From Planctomycetota bacterium (GTDB lineage Bacteria > Planctomycetota > Phycisphaerae > WQYP01): 43,180 bases of DNA. The notes beneath the pieces were generated by a model. The model ran no database searches. It saw only the letters and a list, made by a program, of their open reading frames with translations, and was not told the DNA's origin. The DNA lies in NCBI GenBank assembly GCA_021785435.1, contig JAJYFE010000016.1:1-43180 (forward strand), in the 5' to 3' direction. Below, piece by piece: positions 33,261 to 41,423 of this stretch; position 1 is the stretch's first letter, and every line of letters starts with the position of its first letter. The position numbers and the translations under genes were made by a program.

Positions 33261-33404
33261 TTAAAGTCCGACCAAGGCCTGATATTGGATAAGAACGAAA
33301 ATCAAGGCGCCCAAGGTGGCCAAAGCGCCGATCAACGCCAGGACCGTGTACACATTGGGCTGCGGATTGATCCGAATTCCACCAGGGGGACTGCCACGCG
33401 ACAT
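33261..33404 (-). CDS. 47-residue single-pass membrane protein upstream of mreB
   Basis: ATG at 33404, TAA at 33261-33263. The product starts MSRGSPPGGIRINPQPNVY, continues with one hydrophobic helix (TVLALIGALATLGALIFVLI) and ends QYQALVGL. The stop is 1 nt before the mreB GTG, and the start is 54 bp after the coiled-coil gene, so it sits tightly inside the operon. Tight spacing, a positively charged N-terminal side and the preserved frame argue for a real gene. I do not recognise a named family; its position suggests a helper of the elongation machinery (inference). Automatic callers may miss it because of its size. Confidence 0.72.
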   Translation of the reverse strand: MSRGSPPGGIRINPQPNVYTVLALIGALATLGALIFVLIQYQALVGL

Positions 33405-33458
33405 GCTGCACCTACAACCTTCCTGCCTTCGCCGGCCAACTTCGCTGCGACGGTTCCC

Positions 33459-34322
33459 TTACAGACCCGGGCCACTCATCACCAGGTCGTGGTTATTGAT
33501 CACCGCGCCCGGGGCGTGCAGGGTCACCACCCCGACCGACTCGGTGGCATCTACATTCTGCACGAGTATGTCGCCAATATAGCGGTGGTCCTGATACACG
33601 ACCAGCCGCGTGCCCTTGCGCACACCGTCCCGTGTCCCCAGCGTGGTGCTGACGTAAATGCGGCCTTGGAAATGCCGCACATGGCGAACCCGCCCGTTGA
33701 CGAGCACCGGGGTATAAACGCCGGCCAGCGCCGCACCGAGCGCGGCCTGCCGCTGGGTTGGACGAGCCGCGCTCAACCTGAGCCGATGATTCAGCGCCGC
33801 GATATTTTCCTGCAGGGTTTGAATGGTCTTCTTTTCGATGTTGCTGTCATCGGTTACTTCATAGATACGGCGGTTGAGCTGCGCGTTCTCGTTGATGTAC
33901 TTGAGCACTTCCGGGCGCAGGGCATTCAGTTGGGAGGTGGCGGCAGCCACCTGCGCGTTGAGTGAATGAACCGTGTTGGTCAGGAGTGCGACGTTGGTGC
34001 GGCTTTGCCCCGCCTGCGCCTCCAACCGGGCCAGACGGGTCTGATCGGCCGCCCGTTTCGCCTGCAGGGCCAGCAGTTGGGACTGCAGGCGTCCCGCCTG
34101 CGCAGTGGCCGCTTTTTCAGTGGCGATCAATCGCCGCTGCAAGTCCGCGTTTTGGGTTTCGGCCAGTGCCAGCGCCGCGGCGGCGGCGATACGCGCCTTC
34201 TGCTGCACCGCCACAGCGTGCCGATAGTTACCCTGCTTATAGGCAAAAACGACCACCACAACCGCCAACACGAGCGCCAGCACCAGCTGTAACACTACGA
34301 AAATTTTGGTTAACGTGTTCAA
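33459..34322 (-). CDS. Membrane-anchored coiled-coil protein of the mre operon
   Basis: I choose the TTG at 34322 (MNTLTKIFVVLQ) because AGGAGGC lies 5-6 nt upstream; an upstream in-frame TTG at 34343 lacks such a site. The 287-residue product has one N-terminal helix (IFVVLQLVLALVLAVVVVVFA), then a long coiled coil (about residues 35-190, rich in Ala, Gln and Leu), and a small C-terminal beta domain (GVYTPVLVNGRVRHVRHFQGRIYVSTTL, GVRKGTRLVVYQDHRYIGDILVQNVDATESVGVVTL). This beta domain reads like one half of an MreC barrel. The topology copies MreC, so I suspect an MreC-like scaffold. First gene of the operon. Confidence 0.75.
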   Translation of the reverse strand: MNTLTKIFVVLQLVLALVLAVVVVVFAYKQGNYRHAVAVQQKARIAAAAALALAETQNADLQRRLIATEKAATAQAGRLQSQLLALQAKRAADQTRLARLEAQAGQSRTNVALLTNTVHSLNAQVAAATSQLNALRPEVLKYINENAQLNRRIYEVTDDSNIEKKTIQTLQENIAALNHRLRLSAARPTQRQAALGAALAGVYTPVLVNGRVRHVRHFQGRIYVSTTLGTRDGVRKGTRLVVYQDHRYIGDILVQNVDATESVGVVTLHAPGAVINNHDLVMSGPGL

Positions 34323-34491
34323 GGCCGCCTCCTGTTGGAACAACCACTAACTTTAAACCAACCCTATCAGACCGCCATGCATCCGCGAGATCTTTGGCCC
34401 GGCCAACGGTACCCCGTGCAAACCAGTCCACCCACCATAGCCCCTAACGTTCGCCTTCGCCAGCCAAGCCCCCCGCCCGGCCCATGACCAA

Positions 34492-34519
34492 AGTGTAATA
34501 CTCCCTTCCATTCTGTCAA
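34492..34519 (-). promoter_or_regulatory. Promoter of the mre operon
   Basis: On the minus strand a perfect TTGACA (34519-34514) is followed after 16 bp by TACACT (34497-34492). Transcription would start near 34485 and leave a leader of about 160 nt before the first gene. No other good promoter is seen between the operon genes. Confidence 0.6.
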
Positions 34520-34845
34520 GACCGCCGACCATGCGCGGGAAAATCGTCGGGTGGGCTTGGCAAGACGTAAGGGCCAACGGTTCAAGGCAGGCAGGTTCAG
34601 GTGCGTTCGCAGCGGCCATGGGGACATGGCCGGCTATGGGGCGTTCGGTTCGCGGTCGGGCGGTCGGTTCGCACTCAGCGAGCTTGACGGCGCTGAAATC
34701 TCATCTGGCCATCCTCAACTCGGTTTTGCCATCCCGCTGGGGCAGCCCGAGCACCGCTTAAAAAAACGTGGCCACACCCTCCCTTGGACCGCGGTCCGGT
34801 TCAGCCCTTGTAGCCGCCATGCTCCGGGGTAAAATCGGGGTATCT
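34520..34845. other. Gene-free spacer between divergent genes
   Basis: Small frames exist here (for example about 90 codons from 34551), but they lack a good ribosome binding site and any family-like pattern. The sequence contains short direct repeats of GGTCGG/GGTTCGC (34650-34670) and an A-run at 34761-34766. GGTAAAAT at 34829-34836, just before the next gene, could be a -10 element. I see nothing else. Confidence 0.4.
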
Positions 34846-35532
34846 ATGGCGTCATCATCACCATCTTCTCCTGCGCCCGGCGCTGGGTCGAAAACCGATC
34901 CGAAGTCCGCTCCTCTGACTCAGGAACAGCTCGTGCAACTCGGGCAAGCCCGATTGCGTATCGCCCCCGTGCTGCGGGCGGCCCGGGCAGCACATCGGGC
35001 GTTTGTCAGCCTGGTTTTTTGCGGCGTAATTACCGCGTTGCTTGCGGTCGTGTCAGGCCTGCATTTTTGGGCGTTGGTAATGGGCCTTTGGATGTTTGCC
35101 GCCGGCGTTATCGAGTACCGCGGTGCCGAACAGATCCGTCGCCTGCGGCCGAAGGTCTTCGCCAAGTTGCGCCTGAATCAACTGTTGCTGGGCGCCATCT
35201 TCATTCTGATCGGAGGCTGGTGGATGCTGCAGCTCAAGCTCGGTTTCAGCGGCCATTGGATTGACCGCGGCCTGGACCAGTATAAGTCGACCCTGCTTTC
35301 GGGCACGGCCACGTCGGGCGGGGCAAGGCAGGTGGGCGGGCTGACCCACTTGGTGCGGGAGGCCATGTTCCTGATGTTATACGTGGCCTACGGCAGCATC
35401 GTTGCCTTCGGACTCATCGTGCAGGGCTGGATGGCTTGGTACTACACGCACCGCGGCCGGCAGCTGCGGACATACCTGGATCAAACGCCGTCCTGGATCA
35501 TTGATCTGCAGCGCTCCGGACATCTGGGGTGA
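34846..35532 (+). CDS. Four-helix integral membrane protein, unknown function
   Basis: I start at the ATG at 34846 (MASSSPSSPAPGAGSK), preceded by CGGGGTA; the frame is open 26 codons earlier without good support. The 228-residue product has a soluble N-terminal 60 residues with PLTQEQLVQLGQARLRIAPVLRAARAAHRA, then helices AFVSLVFCGVITALLAVVSG, FWALVMGLWMFAAGVI, LLLGAIFILIGGWWML and AMFLMLYVAYGSIVAFGLIV, and ends with a basic cytoplasmic tail (THRGRQLRTYLDQTP). No transport or enzyme motif is seen. Its last 35 bp overlap the 3' end of the convergent hydrolase gene. Confidence 0.72.
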   Translation: MASSSPSSPAPGAGSKTDPKSAPLTQEQLVQLGQARLRIAPVLRAARAAHRAFVSLVFCGVITALLAVVSGLHFWALVMGLWMFAAGVIEYRGAEQIRRLRPKVFAKLRLNQLLLGAIFILIGGWWMLQLKLGFSGHWIDRGLDQYKSTLLSGTATSGGARQVGGLTHLVREAMFLMLYVAYGSIVAFGLIVQGWMAWYYTHRGRQLRTYLDQTPSWIIDLQRSGHLG

Positions 35533-36433
35533 GGGTCAGACCATCGTAGCAGAGGCGCACGTGGGGCGGCAGCTGCGCTTCGGCTTCGGCCTGGAATACG
35601 TCATGCGAAAGATGGGTGAAAAAAGCGCGGCGTGGCTTTAAGCGCTCGATAATCGCCAGAGCCTGGGAAAAACACAGATGCGTGGGATGGGGCTTCGGGC
35701 GCAGGGCATCCAGAATCAGCACGTCCAGGCCCTGCAATTGGCACAGGACCGTTTCAGGCACATCGGAACAATCGGTGCAATAGGCGAAGGCCCCGATGCG
35801 AAAACCCAGCACGGCGCCGCGGCCATGCGGTAACTCCAGGGGGCGCCAGAGAGTCCCCAAAAGATCAAACGGACCATCGATGGGATGCGGCTCCAGCTCG
35901 GGGCGGAAAAGCCGTTCTTCCACGGGCTTGGCAAAGGCGTGCGGGAAAAAACGTCGGAGCGCGGTTAACGTCTCCGGGGAAGCGTGGATGGGCAACGGGC
36001 CGCCCAAGATGCTGTTGTAACGCCGCAGATCATCCAGGCCGAAAATATGGTCGGCATGGGCGTGGGTAAAGACCACAGCGTCCACACGGTCCAGCTTTGC
36101 CGCCAGCGCCTGCAGCCTCAGTTCCGGACTGCAATCGATCAAAATGTGATGTTCGTCGTAATGAACCGCCAGGCTGGAGCGCGAGCGCCGGTCGCGCGGA
36201 TCCGCGCTGGTGCAAACCGGACAATGGCAGCCGATCATCGGCACACCGGTGGAAGTGCCGGAGCCGAGCACGGTGATGGTCAGCTTTGAGCCGGCTGCAT
36301 CCGCAGCGCCGCGCGGGGCAACGGGGGCGTTTTCCGTAGGAGACGTCGCCAGCGGCGGGCGCATGCCCGTCGACACCAACTGAGCGCCAGCCCCGGCGCT
36401 GGTGGTTACCGCCTTGACTTCCTGCTGCATCAT
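35498..36433 (-). CDS. Metallo-beta-lactamase-fold hydrolase (PhnP / RNase Z-like)
   Basis: The metal motif is THAHADH (residues 123-129). LTITVLGSGTSTGVPMIGCHCPVC, RRSRSSLAV and ILIDCSPELR place it with the PhnP-like / cyclic phosphodiesterase branch of the fold, including the Cys/His-rich loop CHCPVC that may bind another zinc. Later metal ligands fit YCTDCSDVP and FFTHLSHD. By family knowledge such proteins hydrolyse cyclic phosphodiesters or related compounds; the substrate here is unknown. The first 50 residues are a low-complexity Ala/Thr/Pro part; AGGAG lies upstream of the ATG at 36433. It is divergent from dnaE and overlaps the convergent membrane-protein gene by 35 bp. Confidence 0.85.
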   Translation of the reverse strand: MMQQEVKAVTTSAGAGAQLVSTGMRPPLATSPTENAPVAPRGAADAAGSKLTITVLGSGTSTGVPMIGCHCPVCTSADPRDRRSRSSLAVHYDEHHILIDCSPELRLQALAAKLDRVDAVVFTHAHADHIFGLDDLRRYNSILGGPLPIHASPETLTALRRFFPHAFAKPVEERLFRPELEPHPIDGPFDLLGTLWRPLELPHGRGAVLGFRIGAFAYCTDCSDVPETVLCQLQGLDVLILDALRPKPHPTHLCFSQALAIIERLKPRRAFFTHLSHDVFQAEAEAQLPPHVRLCYDGLTLTPDVRSAADQ

Positions 36434-36656
36434 CCGCTCCTAAGTCTGGCCATCATTCTACGTGCGGTCCGGGTTATCCGCATAATTGTAAATGGTTTGT
36501 GTTATTTTGGTTGCCGCTGGGCCGCGCTGGCTATTTTGTGGTTGATTTCGTCGCCCCGCGGCCTGAACGGATAACCCACCGACGCTCCCGCGGGCTGGTC
36601 ACACTCTATGATTTGTGGTTAAATCCGCAATGTAATTTCCGCGCGAAGGCGAACGC

Positions 36657-39600
36657 ATGGTCAGTCCAAATAATTCCTTTGTCCATCTGCACGGGCATTC
36701 CCACTATTCCTTACTCGACGGCGGAGCGCCGGTGCAAAGGCTCTGTGCCAGGGCCGTGGAATTAGGCATGCCGGCCCTGGCGCTGACGGATCACGGTAAC
36801 CTTTTTGGATTGGTGGATTTTTATCAGGAGGCGAAAGGGCTGGGGCTTAAGCCGATCCTCGGTTGCGAGCTTTATGTTGCCCCCGGCTCGCGCTGGGACC
36901 GGGATGCGCATGGCATCAAAGACGCCGCCTATCACCTGGTCGTACTGGCGAAAAACCAGACCGGCTACAAACACCTGCTTAAACTCGCGTCCCTGGCCTA
37001 CCTGGAAGGCCTTTATTATCGTCCGCGCGTCGACAAGGAACTGTTGGCCCATTATGCCGAAGGTCTGATCGTCATGAACGGACATCTGGGCACGGAAATA
37101 GCGGCCTGTCTGGGGCGTAACGACCTCTCCGCCGCGGTAAACGTCGCCGGCGAATACAAAGAGATGTTCGGCCGTGATTTCTTCATCGAATTGCAGAATC
37201 ATCATGAGCCGGCCCAAGTAGCGCAACTGCCGCAATTGCTGGAGGTGGCGCGGCGCGCCGGCTGTCCGGTGGTGGCCACCAACGATTATCATTACTGCGC
37301 GGCGGAAGATTATGAAGCCCACGACGTGCTCTGCTGCATCAGCATGGGCAAAACTCTCGATGACAAGGACCGCCTGCATTATTCCCGCCAGGCCTATCTG
37401 AAAAGCCCGCTGGAAATGCGGGCGATCTTCAAGGACTGGCCCGAAGCCTGCGACAATACGCTCCAGATCGCGGACCGGTGCAACCTGGAGTTGGATTTTT
37501 CCCGCCGGCATGCCCCGGTTTACACGCCGCCGGTGGATCCGCACACCGGCCGTGTCCCCAGCGCCGACGATTACCTGCGCCAGCTCTGTGAGCAGGGGCT
37601 GCAGCGGCGTTACGGCCAGTGTGACGACACGCTGCGCCAGCGCCTGGAGCAGGAACTGAAGGTCATCCAAGGCAAGGGGTTTTCCAGTTACTTTCTGATC
37701 GTCTGGGACTTCTGCAGCTACGCCCGCCGAGCCGGTATTCCGGCGGGGGCCCGCGGTTCGGGCGTCGGCACTCTGGTGGGTTACGCCTTGGGCCTGTGTG
37801 ATGTGGACCCGCTGCGCTATGACCTGTTGTTCGAACGGTTCATGGACCCCAGCCGGTCCGAAATGCCGGATATCGACATCGACATCTGCCAGGAGGGGCG
37901 GAGTAAAGTCATCGAATACGTCCGGCAGAAATACGGCAATGTTTCCCAAATCATCACCTTTTCCACGCTCGGGGCCAAGGCCGCCATCAAGGATGTCGGT
38001 CGCGTGCTGGGAATGCCCCTGTCGGACGTGGACAAAATAACCAAACTGATTCCCGCCGGCTTGAACGTAAAGCTCAAAAACGCCCTGCAGACCGCGGACC
38101 TGAAACGACTGTATCAGGAAAATCCGCAGGTCACCCGCCTAATCGATATCGCCCTGCGGCTCGAGGGCCTCTGTCGCAATGCCGGCATGCATGCCGCGGG
38201 CGTGATTGTCTGCGACAAACCGATTGACGAAGTAGTGCCGCTTTACAAACGCGGCTCGGACGTCATGACGCAATGGGACGGCCCGACGTGCGAAAGGGCC
38301 GGCTTGTTGAAAATGGATTTCCTGGGATTGCGGACGCTGACCGTTCTGGAGCGAGCGCTGCAATTGATCGAAAAGGATTTTGCCGGGGGGCTGCCTCCGC
38401 GGCCCGCGTTCGGCGAAGGGGCCGCGCCGGCGCCAGCGGCACATCCCGCCGTTCCAGGTCGACCTGGCCGCATTGATCTGGAAAAAATCGATCTGGGCGA
38501 TGCGCGGGTCTATCGGACGGTGTTCCAGTGCGGCCGCACCAAGGGCGTATTTCAGTTTGAATCGCCCGGCATGCGCGAACTGCTCATCAAGATGAAGCCA
38601 GACCGCATCGAAGATTTAATTGCCGCCAATGCGCTATTCCGCCCCGGCCCGATGGAGCTTATCCCCAGTTACTGTGCCCGCAAACATCGCCGCCAACCGG
38701 TGCCGCAGGTGCACCCAGTCATGGACAAAATTCTGGCTGAAACCTACGGCATTATGGTGTACCAGGAACAGGTAATGCGGATCTTCAACCAGTTGGGCGA
38801 TATTCCGCTGGCCCGGGCTTACAAGATTATCAAGGCCATCAGCAAGAAAAAGACCGAAATTATTGCCGCCGAACGGGAGCATTTTATCCGCGGGGCCATC
38901 CGTAACGGCATCAGCGAGGCTCAGGCCGCACAACTCTTCGCACTGATCGAAGAATTCGGCGGTTACGGCTTCAATAAAAGCCACTCCACGCGTTACGCCA
39001 TTGTGGCGTTCCAAACCGCGTATTTGAAGACTTATTTCCCTCTGCAATATATGGCGGCGCTGCTGACCTTTGAAATGGCCGATCAGGCCAAAATCACCGA
39101 ATACATCGAGGAGTGTCGCTTTCTGGAGCAGCCGAACGGAGCGGTGGGGGTGGCTATTCTACCGCCGGACATTAACCAAAGCACGGCGGATTTTACCGCG
39201 GTTCAAGGCGCGATTCGGTTCGGCCTCGCGGCGGTCAAGGGCGTTGGGCAAAGTGCGGTCGAAGCGATCGTGTCCGGGCGAATGGTGAATGGCGGGCCGA
39301 GCTTAGGTGAGATCGGAGCGCAGTGCAATTCCGTCCCGGCCGGCGAGCCCCTTAATCCTCGGGCACGGACCACTCAAGGCGCAGCGGAGTGCAGCGCTGT
39401 ACCGGCTTCCGCCAGCGACGCCCCTGGTGGAAGCGGCATTTCACCGCTCGCCTTGTCGAGTCGCCTTCTTCGGCGACTTGCCGCCGCGGCTCCCAGCCCC
39501 CCCGCCGCTGTCCAGCCCTTCACCAGTTTGTACGATTTTTGCGAGCGCGTCGATTTGCGGGTGATGAATAAATCGGTGCTGGAATCACTGATTAAATGCG

Positions 39601-40478
39601 GCGCCTTTGATTCCCTGCACGCAAACCGCGCGGCCTGCCTGGCGGCGGTGGAAGTCGCCATGCAGGCCGGCGCCGCAGCGCAGAGTGCGAAACGGTCGGG
39701 ACAGGAAAGCCTATTTGGCAACCCGGATCCAGATAACGCGGCGACCCGCCAGGCCAGTTTGCCAAGCGTACCCGAGTGGTCGCCCGCCCAGAAAATGGCG
39801 TATGAAAAAGCTGCCCTCGGGTTTTACGTTACCAGCCATCCGCTGCACGCATGGCAGGAAACGCTGGACGACTTCACGACGTTGGACAGCCAGACGATTG
39901 GCGCCGCGCCCGAGCGCAAAGAAGCGATCATCGGCGGACTGGTAACCAAGGTAACGGTTATGACCGTACGCAACGGCAACAAAGCGGGGCAAAAGTGGGC
40001 CACGCTGCTGCTGGATGACCTGCATGGAACGATGAAGGTGCTCGTATTTTCGCAGGAATATCAAAAATACGTCGGAGTACTAAGCCCCGAAGCGATTCTT
40101 TTTTTTAGAGGTGCGGTGGATCGTTCCCGTGAAGAACCCAGCTTTCGCGCCGCGGAAATATTTACACCCCAGCAGACCGTGGAAAAATTGACCCGGGACG
40201 TGATCTTCAGCGGCCCGATCGCGGCGCTCGACGAAGCGTGCCTGGACCGGTTGGTTGAGGTTTTGCGCCGGCACGCCGGCCCGCGGATTGGCGTTAAACT
40301 TAGGCTTCGCGACGACAGCCATGCCCCGCCCCTACAGGTGACGGTAGACCTGCAGCGCCGAATCAATCTGACACCGCAAGCGCAGCAGGAACTTTCTGCT
40401 GTGCTGTCAGGCTTTAGCCTGCGCCGCATCGGCCCGGGATCGGCCTTGGCGGCCGCCCGACACGCCGCAGGCCCCTGA
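36657..40478 (+). CDS. dnaE: DNA polymerase III alpha subunit
   Basis: Replicative polymerase. The PHP domain opens with FVHLHGHSHYSLLDG and ALTDHGNLFG. The catalytic palm has GARGSGVGTLVGYALGL and EMPDIDIDICQEGR, with the aspartate pair at Asp405/Asp407. LVVYQEQVMRI-type sequence (GIMVYQEQVMRIFNQLG), FGGYGFNKSHS and an OB fold (EAIIGGLVTKVTVMTVRNG) follow. At 1273 residues it is longer than most. Two inserts account for this: a Pro/Ala linker near residues 580-606, and about 75 residues (roughly 877-952) of repeat-like sequence between GRMVNG and FTSLYDFCERVDLR. The ATG at 36657 gives the normal N-terminus; GAAGGCGA precedes it. No other replication gene is next to it. Confidence 0.95.
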   Translation: MVSPNNSFVHLHGHSHYSLLDGGAPVQRLCARAVELGMPALALTDHGNLFGLVDFYQEAKGLGLKPILGCELYVAPGSRWDRDAHGIKDAAYHLVVLAKNQTGYKHLLKLASLAYLEGLYYRPRVDKELLAHYAEGLIVMNGHLGTEIAACLGRNDLSAAVNVAGEYKEMFGRDFFIELQNHHEPAQVAQLPQLLEVARRAGCPVVATNDYHYCAAEDYEAHDVLCCISMGKTLDDKDRLHYSRQAYLKSPLEMRAIFKDWPEACDNTLQIADRCNLELDFSRRHAPVYTPPVDPHTGRVPSADDYLRQLCEQGLQRRYGQCDDTLRQRLEQELKVIQGKGFSSYFLIVWDFCSYARRAGIPAGARGSGVGTLVGYALGLCDVDPLRYDLLFERFMDPSRSEMPDIDIDICQEGRSKVIEYVRQKYGNVSQIITFSTLGAKAAIKDVGRVLGMPLSDVDKITKLIPAGLNVKLKNALQTADLKRLYQENPQVTRLIDIALRLEGLCRNAGMHAAGVIVCDKPIDEVVPLYKRGSDVMTQWDGPTCERAGLLKMDFLGLRTLTVLERALQLIEKDFAGGLPPRPAFGEGAAPAPAAHPAVPGRPGRIDLEKIDLGDARVYRTVFQCGRTKGVFQFESPGMRELLIKMKPDRIEDLIAANALFRPGPMELIPSYCARKHRRQPVPQVHPVMDKILAETYGIMVYQEQVMRIFNQLGDIPLARAYKIIKAISKKKTEIIAAEREHFIRGAIRNGISEAQAAQLFALIEEFGGYGFNKSHSTRYAIVAFQTAYLKTYFPLQYMAALLTFEMADQAKITEYIEECRFLEQPNGAVGVAILPPDINQSTADFTAVQGAIRFGLAAVKGVGQSAVEAIVSGRMVNGGPSLGEIGAQCNSVPAGEPLNPRARTTQGAAECSAVPASASDAPGGSGISPLALSSRLLRRLAAAAPSPPAAVQPFTSLYDFCERVDLRVMNKSVLESLIKCGAFDSLHANRAACLAAVEVAMQAGAAAQSAKRSGQESLFGNPDPDNAATRQASLPSVPEWSPAQKMAYEKAALGFYVTSHPLHAWQETLDDFTTLDSQTIGAAPERKEAIIGGLVTKVTVMTVRNGNKAGQKWATLLLDDLHGTMKVLVFSQEYQKYVGVLSPEAILFFRGAVDRSREEPSFRAAEIFTPQQTVEKLTRDVIFSGPIAALDEACLDRLVEVLRRHAGPRIGVKLRLRDDSHAPPLQVTVDLQRRINLTPQAQQELSAVLSGFSLRRIGPGSALAAARHAAGP
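39459..39478. repeat. Palindrome inside the dnaE insert
   Basis: AGTCGCC (39459-39465) and GGCGACT (39472-39478) form a perfect 7-bp hairpin with a 6-nt loop. It lies in the in-frame 75-residue insert of dnaE and belongs to the same GGCGAC-type repeats as those at 7205, 8931 and 10214. Confidence 0.65.
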
Positions 40479-40515
40479 CCGCCGTTCCCATCGCTGCGGA
40501 ATTTGCGCGGGCCGT

Positions 40516-40926
40516 TTACGACGTTGGCATGGGGGCGCTTGAGCCTTTTATCAAACGCAGCCAATGTTGCATTTTGAGCACGGCTTCCTCAGTGCTGGCA
40601 TGAATCTGGAATAGGCTGTCCAGCCGGGTGGTGCTAAAAACCTCCCGGATTTCCGGGCCAATGGCCGCCAGGCGCATTTGCCCTTTCGCCTGCAGGACTT
40701 CCTGTCGCAGATTTAGCAGCATACGCAGCGTCATGGAGGATAAATACCGAACGGACGCGAAGGATAGCACCAGTAAAGGAGGCGTTTCACCGCGGATAAC
40801 TGCCATAAGGTCATCCTGCACCCGATGAATGACCATCTCGTCCAGAAGATGGGTGCAGAGCAACTCCACGACCACAATCGGCTCGTGCCGAATCACCTGG
40901 ATGCGCTCATTATCATTCATATTCAT
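40516..40926 (-). CDS. STAS-domain protein (anti-sigma factor antagonist-like)
   Basis: A 136-residue single STAS domain: IQVIRHEPIVVVELLC (first strands), LLVLSFASVRYLSSMTLRMLLNLRQEVLQAKGQMRLAAIGPEIREVFSTTRLDSLFQIHASTEEAV. The Ser-Ser in YLSSMTL is at the position of the phosphorylated serine in SpoIIAA-type antagonists, though the Asp before it is replaced. Such proteins are switched by a serine kinase/phosphatase pair and release a sigma factor or act in signalling; no partner kinase is encoded nearby. The start at 40926 has only a weak binding site (an ATG at 40920 is possible). It converges with dnaE (37-bp gap) and diverges from xseB. Confidence 0.82.
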   Translation of the reverse strand: MNMNDNERIQVIRHEPIVVVELLCTHLLDEMVIHRVQDDLMAVIRGETPPLLVLSFASVRYLSSMTLRMLLNLRQEVLQAKGQMRLAAIGPEIREVFSTTRLDSLFQIHASTEEAVLKMQHWLRLIKGSSAPMPTS

Positions 40927-40950
40927 CTTAATGTTGACTCCATAGAATCT

Positions 40951-40974
40951 TCGGCGTTAAGAAGTCTACGCCGA
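40951..40974. promoter_or_regulatory. Inverted repeat between divergent STAS and xseB genes
   Basis: TCGGCGT (40951-40957) and ACGCCGA (40968-40974) are perfect 7-bp arms around a 10-nt spacer. It lies 25 bp upstream of the STAS start, where an operator could sit. Towards xseB a TATAAT is found at 41027-41032, without a clear -35 box. Confidence 0.4.
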
Positions 40975-41058
40975 GGGGAATAGCGACCCATATTATACTC
41001 CCGCTATAAGGGCGGGCAAAGTCGGTTATAATAAGGTTTGTTTGCAGCGGGACGAATC

Positions 41059-41331
41059 ATGGCGAAGAAGGATGATGTGGACCTGCCGTTCGAAAAGGCC
41101 TTGGCCCAGTTGGAGGCCATTGTCGGCCAGATTGCCTCTGGAAAAGTTGCGCTGGAGGAAAGTCTGGCGATGTACGAAAAGGGTATGGACTTGGTGCGGC
41201 GCTGCCGGGCTATTCTGGAACAGGCGGAGAAGCGCCTGGAAATACTCTCCGCCGCCGATGGGGTGTTACACGCCGCCCCCATGCCGAAGCCGGCACCGGC
41301 GGACCAGGCCGCCGCTTCAATTCGGCCGTGA
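41059..41331 (+). CDS. xseB: Exodeoxyribonuclease VII small subunit
   Basis: A 90-residue helical protein with the family pattern LPFEKALAQLEAIVGQIASGKVALEESLAMYEKGMDLVRRCRAILEQAEKRLEIL. It binds the large subunit XseA to form the single-strand-specific exonuclease. The xseA gene is not in the window. I use the ATG at 41059 (MAKKDDVDLPFEKAL). The last 25 residues are an Ala/Pro tail. A TATAAT is found 27 bp upstream of the start. Confidence 0.94.
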   Translation: MAKKDDVDLPFEKALAQLEAIVGQIASGKVALEESLAMYEKGMDLVRRCRAILEQAEKRLEILSAADGVLHAAPMPKPAPADQAAASIRP

Positions 41332-41346
41332 AGTTCGGCCAGCGGC

Positions 41347-41375
41347 TGGTCAGCCCAATCGGTATCTGGTAAAAT
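41347..41375 (+). promoter_or_regulatory. Probable tRNA promoter
   Basis: TGGTCA (41347-41352) and TAAAAT (41370-41375) are separated by 17 bp. Transcription from about 41382 would begin just before the mini-tRNA copy (41387) and continue through tRNA-Pro. Confidence 0.5.
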
Positions 41376-41386
41376 TTAGATGGTGC

Positions 41387-41423
41387 CGGGGCGTAGCTCA
41401 GCGTGGCTAGAGCGGTCGCCCCG
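41387..41423 (+). pseudogene. Deletion-derived mini copy of tRNA-Pro
   Basis: 41387-41414 repeats the first 28 nt of tRNA-Pro (acceptor 5' strand and D arm) with one mismatch. After 2 nt, CGCCCCG (41417-41423) matches the 3' acceptor strand, so the 7-bp acceptor stem can still form, but the anticodon and T arms are missing. A full-length folding to about 41467 is possible only with a loop lacking U33, so a working tRNA is unlikely. GC-rich GTCGC/GCGAC palindromes follow (41425-41451). Confidence 0.65.

Noticed and set aside
29768..34343. A defence or toxin-antitoxin system next to rmuC
   Set aside because: All genes there fit the morphogenesis operon and RmuC; no toxin, restriction or nuclease partner is present.
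34551..34832. Small gene between the mre promoter and the membrane-protein gene
   Set aside because: No ribosome binding site, no hydrophobic or domain pattern, and rich in Arg/Gly/Ser as expected for a chance frame.
36762..37949. 395-codon frame opposite dnaE
   Set aside because: Mirror frame of the conserved PHP and palm domains of dnaE; no ribosome binding site or recognisable domain.
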